Origin: Streptomyces sp. NBC_01689 | GTDB lineage: Bacteria; Actinomycetota; Actinomycetes; Streptomycetales; Streptomycetaceae | NCBI RefSeq assembly: GCF_036250675.1 | Contig: NZ_CP109592.1 | Location: forward strand, 3,720,001 to 3,784,000 | DNA length: 64,000 bases | Direction of reading: 5' to 3' | Part shown: in pieces, positions 47,431 to 55,659 of the stretch | Numbering within the stretch: position 1 is the stretch's first letter | How the letters are laid out: every line of letters starts with the position of its first letter | Translations under genes and position numbers: made by a program | The notes under the pieces: generated by a model | Told to the model about the DNA's origin: nothing | Database searches by the model: none | Seen by the model: the letters and a program-made list of their open reading frames with translations, nothing else

Positions 47431-47476
47431 CGGCCTCCGGAGCCGTGTGCGCAGGTTCGAATCCTGCCGGGGGCAC
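47431..47476 (+). repeat. attR: second copy of the 46-bp att repeat
   Basis: It is identical to 31826-31871 over 46 bp, covering the tRNA-Arg 3' half; the 5' half of the tRNA is absent. It marks the right end of the intact element and the left end of the remnant that follows. Confidence 0.92.
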
Positions 47477-47527
47477 TCGCCGTAGATCAGCAAGAATAAA
47501 GCGCTGACCAGGGCGGATGCCGAGAGA

Positions 47528-47564
47528 AGAGGGCGGGAGTCAGTCTCACTGACTCCCGCCCTCT
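47528..47564 (+). terminator. Terminator after the second att copy
   Basis: A perfect 17-bp stem (47528-47544 with 47548-47564), 3-nt loop, followed by TGTCGTCTCT, lies 52 bp after attR. It would terminate read-through into or out of the element. Confidence 0.85.
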
Positions 47565-47767
47565 CTTGTCGTCTCTCACTGTCCGCGCACCATCCGCGGT
47601 ACATGCGACACACCTCCGACACGCTCACGCGGTCCTCACGAACAGGGCACCCCTGCCGACGTCGGAGGACTCTGCGGAAGCATGTGGACATGCCCAAACC
47701 GAAGAGCTTCACAGCGTGGTTGAGGTTTTCTCAATGACCTAAACCGATCGAAAGAGTGGCATCGGCG

Positions 47768-47917
47768 ATGGCGCTAATCATCCCGACCGGACCTCACGGA
47801 AGGAGCGGTCGGGCAGCACGCCTCGAAGAGTGCGGTGCCATCCCAGCCGCGATCGAGATGTTCGATAACGCCCGGGTTCGATACGAGGCGTACCGGGCGG
47901 CGCTAGGCGATACCTGA
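47768..47917 (+). CDS. Possible 49-residue protein or gene remnant
   Basis: An ATG-to-TGA frame encodes RLEECGAIPAAIEMFDNARVRYEAYRAALGDT at its C-terminal end. That helical, charged sequence looks like real coding material, though GGCGATG upstream is no ribosome site. It may be the tail of a lost gene in the older element. Nothing else is seen in 47565-48107. Confidence 0.3.
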   Translation: MALIIPTGPHGRSGRAARLEECGAIPAAIEMFDNARVRYEAYRAALGDT

Positions 47918-48107
47918 GCCGATAGCGCGGGCCAACAGGGCTTTTGGACACTGTTGCACCTCTAGCGACCGGTCCGGCGGGTCGCGTCACCGACTCCGCT
48001 CCCGACAGGGATGTCACCCGAACGGCCTAACATGACGTGTCACCCACATGGATGAACATCAAGCTGAGTGGTGTCCCAACCGAGGTATTCCGTGAAAGGC
48101 GAACCAA

Positions 48108-48344
48108 ATGCGCATTCGACGAATCCTCGCCGCCGTCATCGCGACGGCAGCCCTCTCCGGACTCGGCATCACAGGCGCCGCCACCGCCACCGCCACGACC
48201 ACAACCGCCACAACCGCCACCCCCGCCAGCCTCACCCCGGGTGAGTGCGAGCAGGGCGGCGGAATGGTCGATCGGTCGCGCACGTCCGCGGCCAAGCTCC
48301 CGATCTGCAAGGGCGGCAAGTTCGACGGGCAGGATGTCGACTAA
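48108..48344 (+). CDS. Small secreted protein of unknown function
   Basis: The 78 residues begin MRIRRILAAVIATAALSGLG, a clear signal peptide with Arg-rich start and an ATA-type cleavage site around residue 27. A Thr/Ala stretch follows, then a mature part of about 35 residues with two cysteines (TPGECEQGGG, LPICKGGKFDGQD) that may form one disulphide. GAAAGG lies 8 nt before the ATG. A hairpin terminator closes it 11 bp downstream. Role unknown; it could be an exported peptide or antimicrobial-like factor. Confidence 0.7.
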   Translation: MRIRRILAAVIATAALSGLGITGAATATATTTTATTATPASLTPGECEQGGGMVDRSRTSAAKLPICKGGKFDGQDVD

Positions 48345-48354
48345 CCCCCACCAG

Positions 48355-48383
48355 GCGCCCCGCAGCCACGCGCTGCGGGGCGC
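48355..48383 (+). terminator. Terminator after the small secreted protein gene
   Basis: A perfect 12-bp stem GCGCCCCGCAGC/GCTGCGGGGCGC (48355-48366, 48372-48383) with a 5-nt loop. Confidence 0.8.
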
Positions 48384-48432
48384 TCCCAGGCGAGCCGTGG
48401 CCGGGAGAGCCGCAGGTAGGTGCCGACCCATA

Positions 48433-48461
48433 AGGGCGGTCCGAATCTCCCGGACCGCCCT
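48433..48461 (-). terminator. Terminator after the integrase relic
   Basis: An 11-bp perfect stem AGGGCGGTCCG/CGGACCGCCCT (48433-48443, 48451-48461), 7-nt loop, 23 bp beyond the pseudogene stop on the minus strand. Confidence 0.75.
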
Positions 48462-48483
48462 CGCGGCGCGATGACACGGAGCG

Positions 48484-49083
48484 CTATGCAGCGCCTCCGT
48501 CCTCTTCCAATGCGCTTGTGATCTTCGCGTTGGCGGCTTCCTCGTGGCCGTCGATGCAGCCGTGACAGCGCCGGTGGATCACCTCGGGAGAGTTGCCGGC
48601 CCGCCGGGCAACCTCAGCGATCGGCACCCCCGCGTTCAACCACCGCGTGACGCATGCGTGCCACAGGTCGTAGGGGCGCCCGGCCAACCGTGAGTCGACG
48701 CGCTCGGGCGGGAGCGCATATTCCCGCGTCTCCTCCCACACCCGCCAGTAGGCAGAAGAGCCGACCGCTCCCCCACGCTCGTTGCCGAACGCGCGCCCCT
48801 CCTTGGCCGTGCCGTACCCGTCCAGGTGCGCCCGCAGGATCGCCACCAGGACGGGCGGAATGGGGACCGGCCGGTCGCTCTTGGCCTCCCGTGCTGTCAG
48901 CCCGCGGCGGTCGTGCCGTTCCCCGGAATCGGTCCACTGCTCACCAGAGACGGGACGCGTGTCCCGGAGCGTCGGTGTGCCCCGGTCTGTGTCCGTGAGA
49001 TGAAGACGGGCCCGGTCTCCCCCGCACTCCCGCTCCGGTGGCGCGACTTCGAGGCCCCGGCAGGCATGACGGACGACCGTCAC
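48484..49083 (-). pseudogene. Truncated, catalytically dead tyrosine recombinase
   Basis: Only the C-terminal half of an integrase remains (199 residues in frame). It aligns with the intact one from TRPVSGEQWTDSGERHDRRGLTAREAKSDRPVPIPP onward. The catalytic YDLRH box reads YDLWHACVTRWLNAG (Arg to Trp, CGG to TGG). The nucleophile region LLTRYAKCLDG reads VIHRRCHGCIDG (Tyr to Cys). The N-terminal domain and first catalytic Arg are missing. It is a relic of an older element at the same tRNA. Confidence 0.88.
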
Positions 49084-49216
49084 GTGGTCACGCCCAAGGC
49101 GAAGTACCGCGAACTCTGAGCCCGGCCGGTGAGCGGTTCCGTGGGCTGGGCGAGGGCCGGTCCGTACGCGTGGCTACCGTGGACCCGGCATCCACCGGCC
49201 CTACTCCTGGAGACCC

Positions 49217-49618
49217 GTGCCCGTATCCCTCGGCGAGAACGTGCTGGCGATGCTGCGGCGCCCCAGCACCTGCTACATCGCCACGACGATGCCCGACGGT
49301 TCGCCCCAGCTCACCCAGACATGGGTCGACACCGACGGCGAACACGTCCTGATCAACAGCGTGGAGTCGCATCAGAAGACCCGGAACATCGCACGCGACC
49401 CGCGGGTGGCCCTAGCGGTCTCCGACCCCTCGGAACCGTCCTCCTACGTCCAGATCCGCGGCCGTGTGGTGCGGGTGACCACCGAGGGAGCGGTCGAGCA
49501 CATCGAGGCGCTCGCGCAGAAGTACCTCGGCCGGCCCTACCCATGGTTCGGCGGTCGCGACCAGGTCCGGGTGATCTACGTGATCCTGCCCGAGCGGATC
49601 ACCAGCCCCCGCGGCTGA
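49217..49618 (+). CDS. PPOX-class F420-dependent oxidoreductase
   Basis: This 133-residue split-barrel flavin/deazaflavin-binding protein has FATLRRP-like LAMLRRPSTCYIATTMPDGSPQLTQTWVD, INSVESHQKTRNIARDPRVALAVSDP and a C-terminal PEVRVIYVILPERITS-like segment (DQVRVIYVILPERITSPRG). The family reduces substrates such as quinones or biliverdin with F420H2. GTG 49217 has CTGGAG 5 nt upstream. It lies inside the older element remnant but has normal Streptomyces codon use; it may be cargo or chromosomal. Confidence 0.88.
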   Translation: MPVSLGENVLAMLRRPSTCYIATTMPDGSPQLTQTWVDTDGEHVLINSVESHQKTRNIARDPRVALAVSDPSEPSSYVQIRGRVVRVTTEGAVEHIEALAQKYLGRPYPWFGGRDQVRVIYVILPERITSPRG

Positions 49619-50206
49619 GCTCGTGTCACGAGGCCGGGGTCCGCGGCGCGGCGGGGAACCGCCGCGCCGCGCGGCCTCACACCTGGACCGGCTCCGTTCC
49701 GGCGGCCGCCGGAACGGCGGCGCCCGCGGCGCGGCGGCGGACGGGGACGACCGGAGTACCAGTAGCCGGCGACCATCAGTGCGATGACGACGACGGTCTC
49801 GGTGGCCCACACCCAGGCCGCGGCGGTGGCCGTCTTGGGCGGCACCCTGCAGGCCGGTGGAACCGCTCCTGAGCGGATCGCTGCCGCTGTGACTGCGCCG
49901 GGGAAGACGCAGCCCACTTGTCGCAACCGGCCCGACTCGATCCTCCCGCCGCCGTAGGGTGCGGCGGCGCGGGCACCCCCGCATAGGTTGGCCGTCTGAT
50001 CCAACGCCCCGCGACGAGGATCAGCCGATGCGCGGCAGGACCACCATCCGCCTGTCGAGCCCGCCGACGTCGCCCCGACAGCCGCGCAGCGGGTGGTCCG
50101 CCGCTGTCTGCCTCCTGCGCACCGCGATACAGGAGGACAGCCCACAGCTCCCGGGATCAAGGAAACGGCTGACCAGAGCCCATCTGCAAGCCGAACTCCG
50201 ATGGTG
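49619..50206. other. Gap with possible decayed small membrane ORF
   Basis: I see no intact gene. On the minus strand near 49850-49760 a stretch reads PPKTATAAAWVWATETVVVIALMVAGYWY, a single membrane helix. A plausible ending (PVVPVRRRAAGAAVPAAAGTE... stop at about 49679) lies in a different frame, suggesting a frameshifted small gene. The rest (49980-50200) shows nothing. Confidence 0.35.
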
Positions 50207-50323
50207 CTCCGTAGCCGTGTGCGCAGGTTCGAATCCTGCCGGGGCACCCCTTATGAGGTGCACAGAGACCCCGTCACCAGCGGAAACGCGGCGGCCGGGG
50301 TCTTCGCGTATGTGCAGGCGGAT
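50207..50323 (+). repeat. Third, diverged att copy with tRNA terminator flank
   Basis: 50207-50246 matches the tRNA-Arg 3' half with one substitution (CTCCGTAG for CTCCGGAG) and one lost G in the acceptor strand. The match continues through the TTATGAGGTGC hairpin and the GACCCCG...CGGGGTC terminator to about 50323. That is nearly the same 117 bp as follows attL at 31871. It probably marks the original chromosomal right junction. Confidence 0.85.
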
Positions 50324-51114
50324 CGCGCTCGGGCCGTCGCGTGCCTGGATCGTCCGGATGAGCGGAGGGACGTAGTTCCACCTCCCGTACCGCTACGGCA
50401 GAAGGTGGCCCGGGGCTGCTGGGCGCCGTGGGGCCGCGTGGCTCGGGATCCCTGCTGGGGCGGTTCCTCGTCCCGGCTGCGGTCGTCAAGGCGCTGTCCG
50501 TTCGGCGCCGTTGTGGCTCCTTGCCCGGGTCGGGAACGAGGTCTCCCGCTGTGAGCCGTTGGGTATGGGGCGGCGGATGCCGCTGACTGGTCGATTCCAT
50601 CAGGGTCCGTACGCGTCGGCCCTACGGCGTCGGGTATCTCCAAGTGGTCTGCGCTGAACAGGTGTCCCGCCCTGTTCGGCTCACCGGCGAAGACCCTCAG
50701 GGCCTTGCACCCATCGATCGCCCCACGCGGCCTGCGCCCACCTCCTGGGCTCGTTGACGGGCCTCGAGTGGGCCTGCCCCGTGTTCTGGCCCTCTCCCGG
50801 CGCCGAGTGGTCCGTCGTCCTTGGTGAGTGCGACTGCCTCTCCGGCGGCGGCCGTGTGCGTGTACTTCCGACGTCTTCCGCGTGCTCTCCGACCCTCGGC
50901 CGGGCCGGCCCCGACCCCGGACGGTGCGCCCCCGCGTGGGAGCCGGCGTTCTTTCGGGCCCGGCGTGCGCCGGCGCGGGGGCGGGAAGGGTGGGGCTCTT
51001 TTCCGCTTCGGGGAATGCAGGGTGTCGGCAGGTGAATGGTGCGGGCATCTATGCAATGGGGGTTTTCTCGTCGAGAGTTGAAGAGGGAAAGCACCAGAGA
51101 AAGTAATCGCTCGT
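50324..51114. other. Non-coding region before the ketosynthase gene
   Basis: In 791 bp I find no gene with codon structure or ribosome site; several frames on both strands are Arg/Pro artefacts. The last 130 bp before 51115 are AT-richer and likely contain the promoter of the ketosynthase gene. Confidence 0.45.
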
Positions 51115-52878
51115 ATGCGCTATTCGTTCGACGTTCCCCTGGAACCCCACGCCCTCGTCGTCGCCGAAGTCGCTGCCGGTGATCTTCTCGCTCTCTCCGA
51201 GCAGGATCTGGCGGAGAACGCCTGGTACGTGGTGATGCGCACCCTGGCGGAAGCTCCGGGTGCCGTTCGGCTCACGTTGCGGCCGCCGCTCGGCGGGAGA
51301 GACCGTGACGTGGTTCTCGAACGCGGGATTCGGGTGAGCGTCAGCTGTCGTCGGGTGGACCTCTCGGGCATTCCCGAGCTCGACTCGTCCGATCTCGGCG
51401 CCGTCGAATTCCGGGACGGAGACCGGGTCGGTTCACTGCGTGTGGTGGATCCCCGGGCCGTCGAGGAGTCGTACACCCGTAAGTGGGGGCGGTGGTACCG
51501 GGATCCGGACTGCGGGGAACAGGAATCCCTCTCCGACGGGGAGTTGCGGGAGCGGGGCGCCCGAGACCTCCGTCGGGAGCACCTCGTACGGCATCGTCCT
51601 CGTCCGCGGCGGTCCGCCGAGGTCCGTGCGGCGCGGCGGGTCGTCGTCACCGGGCTCGGCGCCGTGACGCCCCTCGGCGTCGGAGTCGGGGAACTGTGGC
51701 GGGGGCTGCTGGAAGGACGGTGTGGGATAAGGGAGTTGGAGGGCGAGGAGTTCGCCGGGTTGCCCGTGCGGATCGCGGGGACCGTGCCCGTCGACCCCGC
51801 CCGACTGCTGCCCCGGCCGCAGGCCCGTCGCATGAACCGGGCCGCCCGGTTCGCCGTGCTCGCCGCCCGCGAGGCCTGGGAGGACGCCGGGCTCGACCCG
51901 GCCGGCACGGAGGAGAGCGGTCTCTCACCCGAGCGGGTCGGGGTCTCGGTCGGCTCCATCCTCGGTGACGCCTCCGTCCTCGTCGGCGGCGACCGCGCGC
52001 TGCGCGAGCGCGGGCCCCGCGCCGTCTCCCCGCTGACCACGCCGATGACCGTGCCCTCGCAGGCCGCGTCGCAGGTGTCGCTCGCCCTGCACATCACCGG
52101 TGAGGCCCGTACCGTCACGAGCGCGTGCGCCTCCGGCACCGAGGCCGTCGGGCAGGCCGTCGACCGCATCCGCCACGGGCGGGTCGACGTCGCCCTCGCC
52201 GGCGGCGCCGAGGCGGTGGTCACCCCGGCGATCATGGCCTCCTTCGCCGCGATGCGCGCGCTCTCGGCCCACCCGGTCGGGCTCACCAGCCCCTCCCGGC
52301 CGTTCGCCGGCGACCGCGACGGCTTCGTGAACGGTGAGGGCGCCGGGTTCCTGCTCCTCGAGGCCGAGGACCACGCACGGGCCCGCGGGGCGCGCGTCTA
52401 CTGCGAGGCCGCGGGCTGGGGTCTGTCCGCGGACGCCCACCACATGGCCGCGCCCGACCCGTCCGGCCGGGGTATCGCCCTGGCGCTGCGCCGCGCCGTC
52501 GAGGACGCGGGCGCCCATGTCGTCGACGTCGTCCATGTCAACGCGCACGCCACCGCCACCGTCGACGGCGATCTCGCCGAAGCGGGCGCGCTGCGGGCCG
52601 TGTTCGGCGCGCGGGTGCCGGTCACCGCGCTCAAGGGGCACCTCGGCCATCTCCAGGGGGCGGCGGGCGGTGTGGAGGCCGTCGCCACGGTGCTCACCCT
52701 CCATCACGGCCTGATCCCGCCCACCATCGGCTGCGACGTCCCGGACGACGCCATCGGCCTGGACGTGGTGACCAAGAGCCCCCGCCCCCTCCCCTCCTCC
52801 GGAGACCTCGCCCTCAGCAACTCGTTCGGGTTCGGGGGGCACAACGCGGTGGTGGCCTTCCGCCGCCGACCGGCGTGA
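51115..52878 (+). CDS. Beta-ketoacyl-ACP synthase (KAS II-like) with unassigned N-terminal domain
   Basis: The C-terminal 415 residues (about 173-587) are a FabF-type ketosynthase: VVVTGLGAVTPLGVG, the active-site Cys338 in TSACASGTEAVGQAVD, His478 in VNAHATATVDGD and His512 in KGHLGHLQGAAGG. NSFGFGGHNAVVAF closes the fold. Residues 1-165 are extra and unlike any domain I know: a beta-rich segment (RYSFDVPLEPHALVVAEV, then VRLTLRPPLGGRDRDVVLERGIRVSVSC) and a charged linker. The ATG at 51115 has a weak site. No ACP, chain-length factor or other PKS gene is adjacent, so the product is unknown. Confidence 0.85.
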   Translation: MRYSFDVPLEPHALVVAEVAAGDLLALSEQDLAENAWYVVMRTLAEAPGAVRLTLRPPLGGRDRDVVLERGIRVSVSCRRVDLSGIPELDSSDLGAVEFRDGDRVGSLRVVDPRAVEESYTRKWGRWYRDPDCGEQESLSDGELRERGARDLRREHLVRHRPRPRRSAEVRAARRVVVTGLGAVTPLGVGVGELWRGLLEGRCGIRELEGEEFAGLPVRIAGTVPVDPARLLPRPQARRMNRAARFAVLAAREAWEDAGLDPAGTEESGLSPERVGVSVGSILGDASVLVGGDRALRERGPRAVSPLTTPMTVPSQAASQVSLALHITGEARTVTSACASGTEAVGQAVDRIRHGRVDVALAGGAEAVVTPAIMASFAAMRALSAHPVGLTSPSRPFAGDRDGFVNGEGAGFLLLEAEDHARARGARVYCEAAGWGLSADAHHMAAPDPSGRGIALALRRAVEDAGAHVVDVVHVNAHATATVDGDLAEAGALRAVFGARVPVTALKGHLGHLQGAAGGVEAVATVLTLHHGLIPPTIGCDVPDDAIGLDVVTKSPRPLPSSGDLALSNSFGFGGHNAVVAFRRRPA

Positions 52879-52966
52879 CCACGGACATCGGGGGCGGGGC
52901 GGGAAGGTGGCCGGGGGACGGCTCCTGGTGGTGCGGCCCCCGTGACGGGCGATCCGGTACGTACGT

Positions 52967-54139
52967 TCACGCCGAGGCGCGCTTGCGCGGGGCCTGTTTC
53001 TTCGCCGTCGCCGTGTCCTTCTTGGCGGTCGTCCTCTTCGCCGCGCTCTTGGCGGTCCCCTGGGCCGTCGACTTCGCGGTCGTCCGCGCGGTGGACCCGG
53101 AGGGCGACTTTCCCGTGCCCCTCTTCGCCGCCGCCGTCTTCGTCGTCTTCGTCGCCTTCGTGGTCCTCGTCGCCTTCGCCGCCGTACTGGCGGTCGTCTT
53201 CCTCGTCGTGTCCGACGCCGTCCTCTTCGTGGCCGACGTGGACTTCTTCCCGCCGACCGCCTTCGGTGCCGTACGCGCCGGTCCGCGCGCCGGAAGCGGG
53301 GTGACCTCGGCCCTCCCGGCGTTCTCGGACTCCGCGCCCGTCGCCCCGTCCGTCCCCTCGCCCCGGGACTCCTTGGCCGCGCGCACGCTCTTCTCCAGGG
53401 CGGCCATCAGGTCGAGGACCTTGCCGCCCGGTTTCTCCCCGGCGGGCGCGGCCGGCACCCGTTCGCCGGAGGCCTTGGCGGCGATCAGTTCCTCCACGGC
53501 GTCCCGGTAGTCGTCGTGCAGGTCCGCGAGGTCGACCTCGCCGAGGGTGTCCATCAGGGCGTCCGCCAGGTCGAGCTCCTGGTCGCGGACGGTCACGCCC
53601 GCGTCCGGCGCCACCTCGTCCGTACCGCGGATCTCGTCCGGCCACAGCAGCCCGTGCATCGCGATCACGTCGTCCACCACCCGCAGCATCCCGAGCCGCT
53701 CCCGGCCGCGCAGCGCGAACTTCGCGATGGCGACCTTCCGGCTGCGCTTGAGGGCCTCGCGCAGCAGGACGTACGGCTTGGTGGCGGGGACGCCGTTCGC
53801 GGACAGGTAGTAGGCCGTGTCCATCTGGAGCGGGTCGATCCGCTCGGCCGGCACGAAGGCCACGATCTCGATCGTCCGGGCGGTCGGGATCGGCAGCGAG
53901 GCCAGGTCCTCGTCCGTGACCGGGATCAGCGAGCCGTCGCCGTCCTCGTACGCCTTGCCGATCTCGGCGCCGGTGACCTCGCGGTCCTCCAGTTCGCAGA
54001 CCTTCCGGTACCGGATGCGGCCCCCGTCGTCGAGGTGGATCTGCCGGAAGGAGATCGAGTGGCTCTCCGTGGCGTTCACGAGCTTGATCGGGATGCTGAC
54101 CAGCCCGAAGGAGATGGCGCCGTTCCAGATGGATCGCAC
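52967..54139 (-). CDS. ku: Ku DNA end-binding protein
   Basis: It forms the homodimeric ring that threads on double-strand ends and recruits LigD in bacterial non-homologous end joining. The Ku core (1-255) has RSIWNGAISFGLVSIPIKLVNATE, RYRKVCELEDREV and ADLHDDYRDAVEELIAAK. The C-terminal 110 residues are a Lys/Thr/Ala tail (repeated KATRTTKATKTTKTAAAKRG), an extended DNA-binding tail typical of Streptomyces Ku. The start is GTG 54139 with GGAAGG 8 nt upstream. It is divergent from the ligD-polymerase gene, with a 156-bp shared promoter region. Confidence 0.95.
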   Translation of the reverse strand: MRSIWNGAISFGLVSIPIKLVNATESHSISFRQIHLDDGGRIRYRKVCELEDREVTGAEIGKAYEDGDGSLIPVTDEDLASLPIPTARTIEIVAFVPAERIDPLQMDTAYYLSANGVPATKPYVLLREALKRSRKVAIAKFALRGRERLGMLRVVDDVIAMHGLLWPDEIRGTDEVAPDAGVTVRDQELDLADALMDTLGEVDLADLHDDYRDAVEELIAAKASGERVPAAPAGEKPGGKVLDLMAALEKSVRAAKESRGEGTDGATGAESENAGRAEVTPLPARGPARTAPKAVGGKKSTSATKRTASDTTRKTTASTAAKATRTTKATKTTKTAAAKRGTGKSPSGSTARTTAKSTAQGTAKSAAKRTTAKKDTATAKKQAPRKRASA

Positions 54140-54295
54140 GTGCAGCACCTTCCTGACACGGATTCGAAGGGCGAGGGGTCCGACACGGTTTTCGAGAGGT
54201 GCGGTCGGAAGCAAGGCTAGACGCGCGTTCGCGACAGCACATCCGCAGACGGGCCGACGAGCGCCCCGCCCGCGGTTCCGTGCGAGGCTCGACCC

Positions 54296-55177
54296 ATGAC
54301 GCCGATCACCGAGGTGGAGGGCCGGCGGCTCACGCTCACCCGTCTGGAGAAGGTCGTCTACCCGGCGACCGGCTTCACCAAGGGCGAGGTCCTGCACTAC
54401 TGCGCGACGGCCGCCGCCCCGCTGCTGGCGCACCTGCGCGACCGGCCCGTCTCCTTCCTCCGCTATCCCGACGGACCGGACGGCCAGGTCTTCTTCACCA
54501 AGAACGTGCCGCCCGGCACACCCGACTGGGTCGGGACCGCCGAGGTCCCCCGGTCGGCGGGGCCCGCCCGGATGGTCCTCGTCCAGGACCTCCCCTCGCT
54601 CATGTGGGCTGCGAACCTCGTCACCGAGTTCCACACACCGCAGTGGCGGGCGGACCGGCCCGGTGAGGCGGACCGGCTGGTCCTCGACCTCGATCCCGGC
54701 GCGCCCGCGACGGTGGTCGAGTGCTGCCGGGTCGCGCTGTGGCTGCGGGAGCGGCTGGCCGCGGACGGGATCACGGCGTTCGCCAAGACGTCCGGCGCGA
54801 AGGGGCTGCATCTGCTGGCGGCACTGGTGCCGGTGGCGTCCGAGGACGCCGGGGCGTACGCGAAGGAGCTCGCCGTGGAGGCGGAGCGCGCCCTGCCGGG
54901 ACTCGTCACGCACCGGATGACCAAGAGCCTGCGGCCGGGGAAGGTCTTCGTCGACCACAGTCAGAACGCGGCACGCAAGACGACGGCGACCCCGTACACG
55001 CTGCGCGCCCGGGCCACACCCACCGTCTCGACCCCCGTCACCTGGGACGAGGTCGCCGGCTGCGCCGATCCGGAGCGGCTCGTCTTCCGCGCCGAGGACA
55101 TCGCGCCGCGGCTGGAGCGGTACGGCGATCTGCTGGCCCCCCTCCTCGACCCGGACCGCGCGCACGTCCTGCCCTGA
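54296..55177 (+). CDS. LigD-type polymerase/primase domain protein (stand-alone)
   Basis: This archaeo-eukaryotic primase-family polymerase fills gaps and adds ribonucleotides during end joining. The 293 residues show LTRLEKVVYPATGFTKGEVLHYC, the metal-binding acidic motif LVLDLDPG, KTSGAKGLHLLAALVP and RMTKSLRPGKVFVDHSQNAARKTTATPYTLRARATPTVSTPVTWDEV. No ligase or phosphoesterase domain is fused, as is usual in actinobacteria where these are split. Its partner ku is divergent next door. Confidence 0.95.
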   Translation: MTPITEVEGRRLTLTRLEKVVYPATGFTKGEVLHYCATAAAPLLAHLRDRPVSFLRYPDGPDGQVFFTKNVPPGTPDWVGTAEVPRSAGPARMVLVQDLPSLMWAANLVTEFHTPQWRADRPGEADRLVLDLDPGAPATVVECCRVALWLRERLAADGITAFAKTSGAKGLHLLAALVPVASEDAGAYAKELAVEAERALPGLVTHRMTKSLRPGKVFVDHSQNAARKTTATPYTLRARATPTVSTPVTWDEVAGCADPERLVFRAEDIAPRLERYGDLLAPLLDPDRAHVLP

Positions 55178-55659
55178 GCGGGCGGTCTCCGGCGACGACC
55201 GGCGGACAGCGGGTACGTCGTGGGCCACGGCCCTTGGGCAGCGGGCGGGGGCAACGCCCCGGCCCTTGACCGGCGGGCGCGGTGCGGACGATCCGTGAGC
55301 GGAAGTACGTGAGCGGCGGGCGCGGTACGGATACGGGCGCCTGCCGCGGGCGTCGCTCACGGGCCGCGCCTTCTCCCCAACCACCCGGCACCCGGATCAT
55401 CGCGTCCCCGGCCACCCCGCCCCGCATCGCAGGTCGCCTCCCACCCCACCCAGGTCGCCCCGCGTCCCGCCCGCGCGGACAATGGGCAGGACCGGGTCGA
55501 CGGACGGGGCCCGGGGCGCGGCCGGGGACGACGGCGGGCCCGGAGTACGTACGGGTACGGCGGGACGGGGCCGGGCCACACGCGACGGGACGAAGGCGGC
55601 GCAAGGTGGTGGCCGGGCGCCACCCGGGGTGGCGGCGGCCCGCCGGCGAGGTGGCGACG
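55178..55659. other. Intergenic region
   Basis: This is 482 bp of very GC-rich sequence between the polymerase and the GNAT-AAA gene. No supported gene, no terminator with a T tract; small GC repeats only. It presumably contains the promoter of the downstream gene. Confidence 0.4.

Larger units (their letters stand above)
31826..47476. mobile_element. Actinomycete integrative and conjugative element (pSAM2-like) in tRNA-Arg
   Basis: The 15.6-kb element is bounded by exact 46-bp att repeats. It carries int, xis and rep in the overlapping order typical of pSAM2, spread genes, a single FtsK-like DNA translocase for double-stranded transfer, a KorSA-like GntR repressor, a Pif-like Nudix protein, and a defence cargo (methylase, controller, probable endonuclease, AIPR). 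All core genes look intact, so it may be able to excise, replicate and move. The cargo (about 42.8-47 kb) is visibly AT-richer than the core. Confidence 0.9.
47477..50246. mobile_element. Remnant of an older element at the same att site
   Basis: Between the second and third att copies lie a small ORF, a secreted-protein gene, an integrase fragment with lost catalytic residues, and an F420 oxidoreductase gene. The integrase relic points toward the second att, mirroring the arrangement of the intact element. This suggests an earlier integration that decayed before the newer element entered in front of it. Confidence 0.7.

Noticed and set aside
47401..47712. Minus-strand frame encoding RQDSNLRTRLRRP across the att site (also at 31810-32262 and 50021-50263)
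   Set aside because: This peptide is the familiar antisense translation of a tRNA 3' half; it recurs only because the att sequence recurs.
50324..51114. Several 60-140 codon frames before the ketosynthase gene
   Set aside because: They overlap on both strands, lack ribosome sites and have Arg/Pro/Gly composition typical of non-coding high-GC DNA.
51115..52878. Start of a polyketide biosynthetic cluster
   Set aside because: Only one ketosynthase is present; the neighbours are ku and ligD-polymerase genes, with no ACP, chain-length factor, reductase or transporter.
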